Source: Thiomonas sp. | GTDB taxonomy: Bacteria > Pseudomonadota > Gammaproteobacteria > Burkholderiales > Burkholderiaceae_C | NCBI GenBank assembly: GCA_028706735.1 | Contig: JAQTVS010000162.1 | Coordinates: 1-6,401, forward strand | Direction: 5' to 3' | DNA length: 6,401 nucleotides | In this document: piece by piece, positions 4,761 through 6,401 of the stretch | Position numbering within the stretch: the stretch's first letter is position 1 | Layout of the letters: each line of letters opens with the position of its first letter | Position numbers and translations under genes: made by a program | The notes under the pieces: generated by a model | Databases searched by the model: none | What the model was told of the DNA's origin: nothing | What the model saw: the letters and a program-made list of their open reading frames with translations, nothing else

Positions 4761-5516
4761 ATGCACGCCCACCTCGTCTTCTCCATCGCGGTTTTCGTCA
4801 TCGCATCGGTGCTGCACGGCGTGACGGGGATCGGTTTCCCGATCATGACCACGGCGGCGCTGGCGCTATTCATGCCGCTCAAGTCGGCCATTCTGATCAC
4901 TCTATTTCCGACACTCATCATCAACGTGCTGAGCTTTCTGAGCGGCCACAAGGCCAGCGATGTGATCAGGAGCAGTGCGCCGCTGGCCTTGTCCAGCACC
5001 GTGGGGAGTCTGCTCGGCGTGCAGTTGCTTTTCTGGGTGCAGCAGTCCTATCTGCTCCTGGTGCTGGCGCTGGCGACATTCTTTTATGTCTACTCCGCGG
5101 TATTCCGCGAGGCCAAGATCGCGTCTCCAAGCCGGGGCGGCACACTCGCCTACGGCATGCTTGCCGGGCTGGTTGGCGGTCCGACCAATGCGATGTCGCC
5201 CGTGTTGATGATGTTCCTGCTGTCGACGAGCGAGGACAAAAACACGATCAGCCAATCGGCCAATCTCTGTTTTCTGTTGGGCAAGCTCAGCCAGCTCGTG
5301 ATCTTTTCTCTCTACGGCGAGGCCCTCTTTGAACCGAAGCTGTTGTCTATGACTTTGGGCCTGACGCTGATCTCCATTCTTTTTCTGAATGGGGGCTTCG
5401 CGCTGCGCAGACGGATCTCGGTTGCGCGGTTCAAGCACATCATCATCGTCGTGCTCGCCCTGCTCGCTGTGTCGCTCAGCGTCAAAGCCGTCACGCATTT
5501 GCTGGGCCAGTTTTGA
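4761..5516 (+). CDS. TSUP (TauE/SafE-like) membrane permease
   Basis: Inner-membrane protein of 251 residues with about eight hydrophobic segments, fitting the 240-270 usual for the TauE/SafE (TSUP) family. The two repeat signatures are visible: HGVTGIGFPIMTTAALAL (19-36) in the first half and GMLAGLVGGPTNAMSPVLM (132-150) in the second. Characterised members move sulfite, sulfoacetate or other small organic and sulfur anions, usually outward; the substrate here is unknown. I chose the ATG at 4761 because it sits just before the first helix; a GTG at 4707 overlapping the dioxygenase end would add 18 polar residues. Neither has a good ribosome binding site. The gene is 43 bases behind the dioxygenase and probably in one transcript with it. 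Residues 75-93 are the part duplicated at 3544-3600. Confidence 0.88.
   Translation: MHAHLVFSIAVFVIASVLHGVTGIGFPIMTTAALALFMPLKSAILITLFPTLIINVLSFLSGHKASDVIRSSAPLALSSTVGSLLGVQLLFWVQQSYLLLVLALATFFYVYSAVFREAKIASPSRGGTLAYGMLAGLVGGPTNAMSPVLMMFLLSTSEDKNTISQSANLCFLLGKLSQLVIFSLYGEALFEPKLLSMTLGLTLISILFLNGGFALRRRISVARFKHIIIVVLALLAVSLSVKAVTHLLGQF
4984..5040 (+). repeat. Intact copy of the permease direct repeat
   Basis: Direct-repeat partner of 3544-3600 (51 of 57 bases identical by eye). The two copies bracket a 1440-base segment containing the dioxygenase gene and the first third of the permease gene. Recombination between them would remove the dioxygenase. Confidence 0.8.
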
Positions 5517-5527
5517 AGAGTGCCCGT

Positions 5528-5580
5528 CTCGGCAGCAGCCCGCATTGCATGTGGACCGAAGGGCTGGACAGAACGCCGAG
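5528..5580. terminator. Nested hairpin between convergent genes
   Basis: CTCGGC (5528-5533) pairs with GCCGAG (5575-5580), and inside it CAGCCC (5536-5541) pairs with GGGCTG (5561-5566) around a 19-base loop. It sits in the 107-base gap between the ends of the permease and ligase genes, where a two-way terminator would be expected. No clean T-run follows on either strand, so the assignment rests on structure and position only. Confidence 0.35.
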
Positions 5581-5623
5581 TTCTTGGGGAGCCGGTGGTT
5601 CTGGGGACGCCTTGTGTGCGATT

Positions 5624-6401
5624 TCAGGCGGCGAAATCGTCTTCAAAGAACTCCAGCGCCCCGCGCGCACCCGCCGCGCGGTCGGTTTCGATCTTGCGCA
5701 ACTCAACCCGGCGGATCTTGCCCGAGATGGTCTTGGGCAGTTCGTAGAACTCGATGCGGCGGATGCGCTTGTACGGCGCGGCGCGGTCGCGCACGAACAG
5801 CAGAATCTCGCGTGCCAGTTCGGCGCTGGGGCTGTAGCCGACGCGACACGCGATGAAGGCCTTGGGGATGGTGAGCCGCAGCGCGTCGGGGCAGGGCACA
5901 ACCGCGGCTTCGGCCACCGCGGGATGTTCGATCAGCAGGCTTTCCAGTTCGAACGGGCTGATGCGGTAGTCGGACGACTTGAACACGTCGTCGGTGCGGC
6001 CGACGAAGGTGTAATAGCCGTCGGCGTCGCGCTGCGCCACGTCGCCGGTGTGATACAGGCCGTCATGCATCACCTGCGCGGTCTTGTCGGCGTCGCCGGC
6101 GTATTCGACCAGCAGGCCGGTGGGCCGCGGCTCGGTCTCGACACAGACCTCGCCCTCGTCGGCTGGGTTGCCGTCCACGTCGACCAGGCGGATGCGGTAG
6201 CCGGGCGTGGGGCGACCCATGGCTCCGGGCTTGAGCGGCTGGCCTGGCGAGTTGCCGATGAGGGCGCAGGTTTCGGTCTGGCCGTAGCCGTCGCGAATGG
6301 TGATGCCCCAGGCCGCACGCACCCGCTCGATGACCTCGGGGTTGAGCGGCTCGCCCGCGCCCACCAGTTCGCGCAGCTTCACGGGATAGCGCTTCAGGTC
6401 T
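5624..6401 (-). CDS. AMP-forming acyl-CoA synthetase, C-terminal part
   Basis: The 3' part of an adenylate-forming ligase; the frame continues past the right edge, where DLKRYPVKLRELVGAGEPL is readable across 6400-6344, so the start lies outside the window. About 258 residues are visible of the usual 500-600. Motifs in order: DGYGQTET (6269-6292, the A5 adenylate-binding motif), YHTGD (ending at 6041, A7), GRTDDVFK (5978-6001, the A8 hinge) and PKTISGK with the catalytic A10 lysine at 5717-5719. The enzyme activates a carboxylic acid with ATP to an acyl-AMP and then to a CoA thioester in the cytoplasm. The hinge KSSDYRISPFELES resembles the acetate/medium-chain acyl-CoA synthetase group; the exact acid is unknown. 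Composition is GC-rich (about 67% at 6001-6060), like the left flank. Part of its C-terminal domain (5788-5830) recurs as a relic at 3646-3688. Confidence 0.92.
   Translation of the reverse strand, partial: DLKRYPVKLRELVGAGEPLNPEVIERVRAAWGITIRDGYGQTETCALIGNSPGQPLKPGAMGRPTPGYRIRLVDVDGNPADEGEVCVETEPRPTGLLVEYAGDADKTAQVMHDGLYHTGDVAQRDADGYYTFVGRTDDVFKSSDYRISPFELESLLIEHPAVAEAAVVPCPDALRLTIPKAFIACRVGYSPSAELAREILLFVRDRAAPYKRIRRIEFYELPKTISGKIRRVELRKIETDRAAGARGALEFFEDDFAA
5788..5830 (-). repeat. Intact copy of the ligase direct repeat
   Basis: Partner of the relic at 3646-3688 (39 of 43 bases identical by eye, including a 24-base exact run). It encodes residues in the SAELAREILLFVRD segment of the ligase C-terminal domain. 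Confidence 0.75.

Noticed and set aside
4902..5498. 198-codon - strand frame antisense to the permease gene
   Set aside because: Gln/His/Arg-rich antisense shadow; the permease frame has the helices and TSUP motifs.
1..6401. tRNA, rRNA, CRISPR array or known riboswitch
   Set aside because: No cloverleaf with a CCA-type end, no regularly spaced repeats and no recognisable aptamer core seen on either strand.

Overview
The window looks like a stretch of a high-GC proteobacterial chromosome, most likely a Burkholderiales-type betaproteobacterium. This is inferred from GC-rich codon use, the protein families and the dense gene packing; no marker gene is present to confirm it. The two ends (the MFS and methyltransferase genes on the left, the acyl-CoA ligase on the right) are clearly GC-richer than the middle. 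Hand counts of single 60-base lines gave about 67-68% at 961-1020 and 6001-6060, against about 47-57% at 3121-3180, 4201-4260 and 5281-5340. The middle, roughly 2000-5520, therefore looks like an accessory or transferred block.

Layout, left to right. Positions 1-148 are a leader with a short dyad and perhaps the start of a leftward gene. A + strand MFS transporter (149-1282) meets a - strand class I SAM methyltransferase (1284-1982) tail to tail with one base between them. An Lrp/AsnC regulator (2107-2568, -) diverges from a LysE/RhtB-type exporter (2896-3510, +); the spacer holds a dyad and a small unknown ORF that overlaps the exporter start. A hairpin follows the exporter. Then comes a 422-base region (3511-3932) holding two short decayed DNA copies of sequence found further right: one from the TSUP permease gene and one from the acyl-CoA ligase gene, in the same order and orientation as the intact genes. 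Next is a non-haem Fe(II)/2-oxoglutarate dioxygenase of the TauD/TfdA type, broken by a one-base frameshift near 4380-4395 (3933-4717), then an intact TSUP (TauE/SafE-like) permease (4761-5516). The window ends inside a leftward AMP-forming acyl-CoA synthetase (5624 to beyond 6401).

How it may work together (inference): Lrp plus LysE is a classic regulator/exporter pair for an amino acid or similar small molecule. The dioxygenase next to a TSUP permease resembles an oxidise-then-export pair, for example release and efflux of sulfite or an organic acid. The dioxygenase iron ligands lie on opposite sides of the frameshift, so unless the shift is a sequencing error the enzyme is dead and the pair is decaying. 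The most unusual feature is the scrambled relic at 3544-3688, which points to a past duplication and deletion, or recombination, that placed the dioxygenase segment between homologous sequences. I see no complete mobile element, RNA gene, CRISPR array or clearly new defence or metabolic system.
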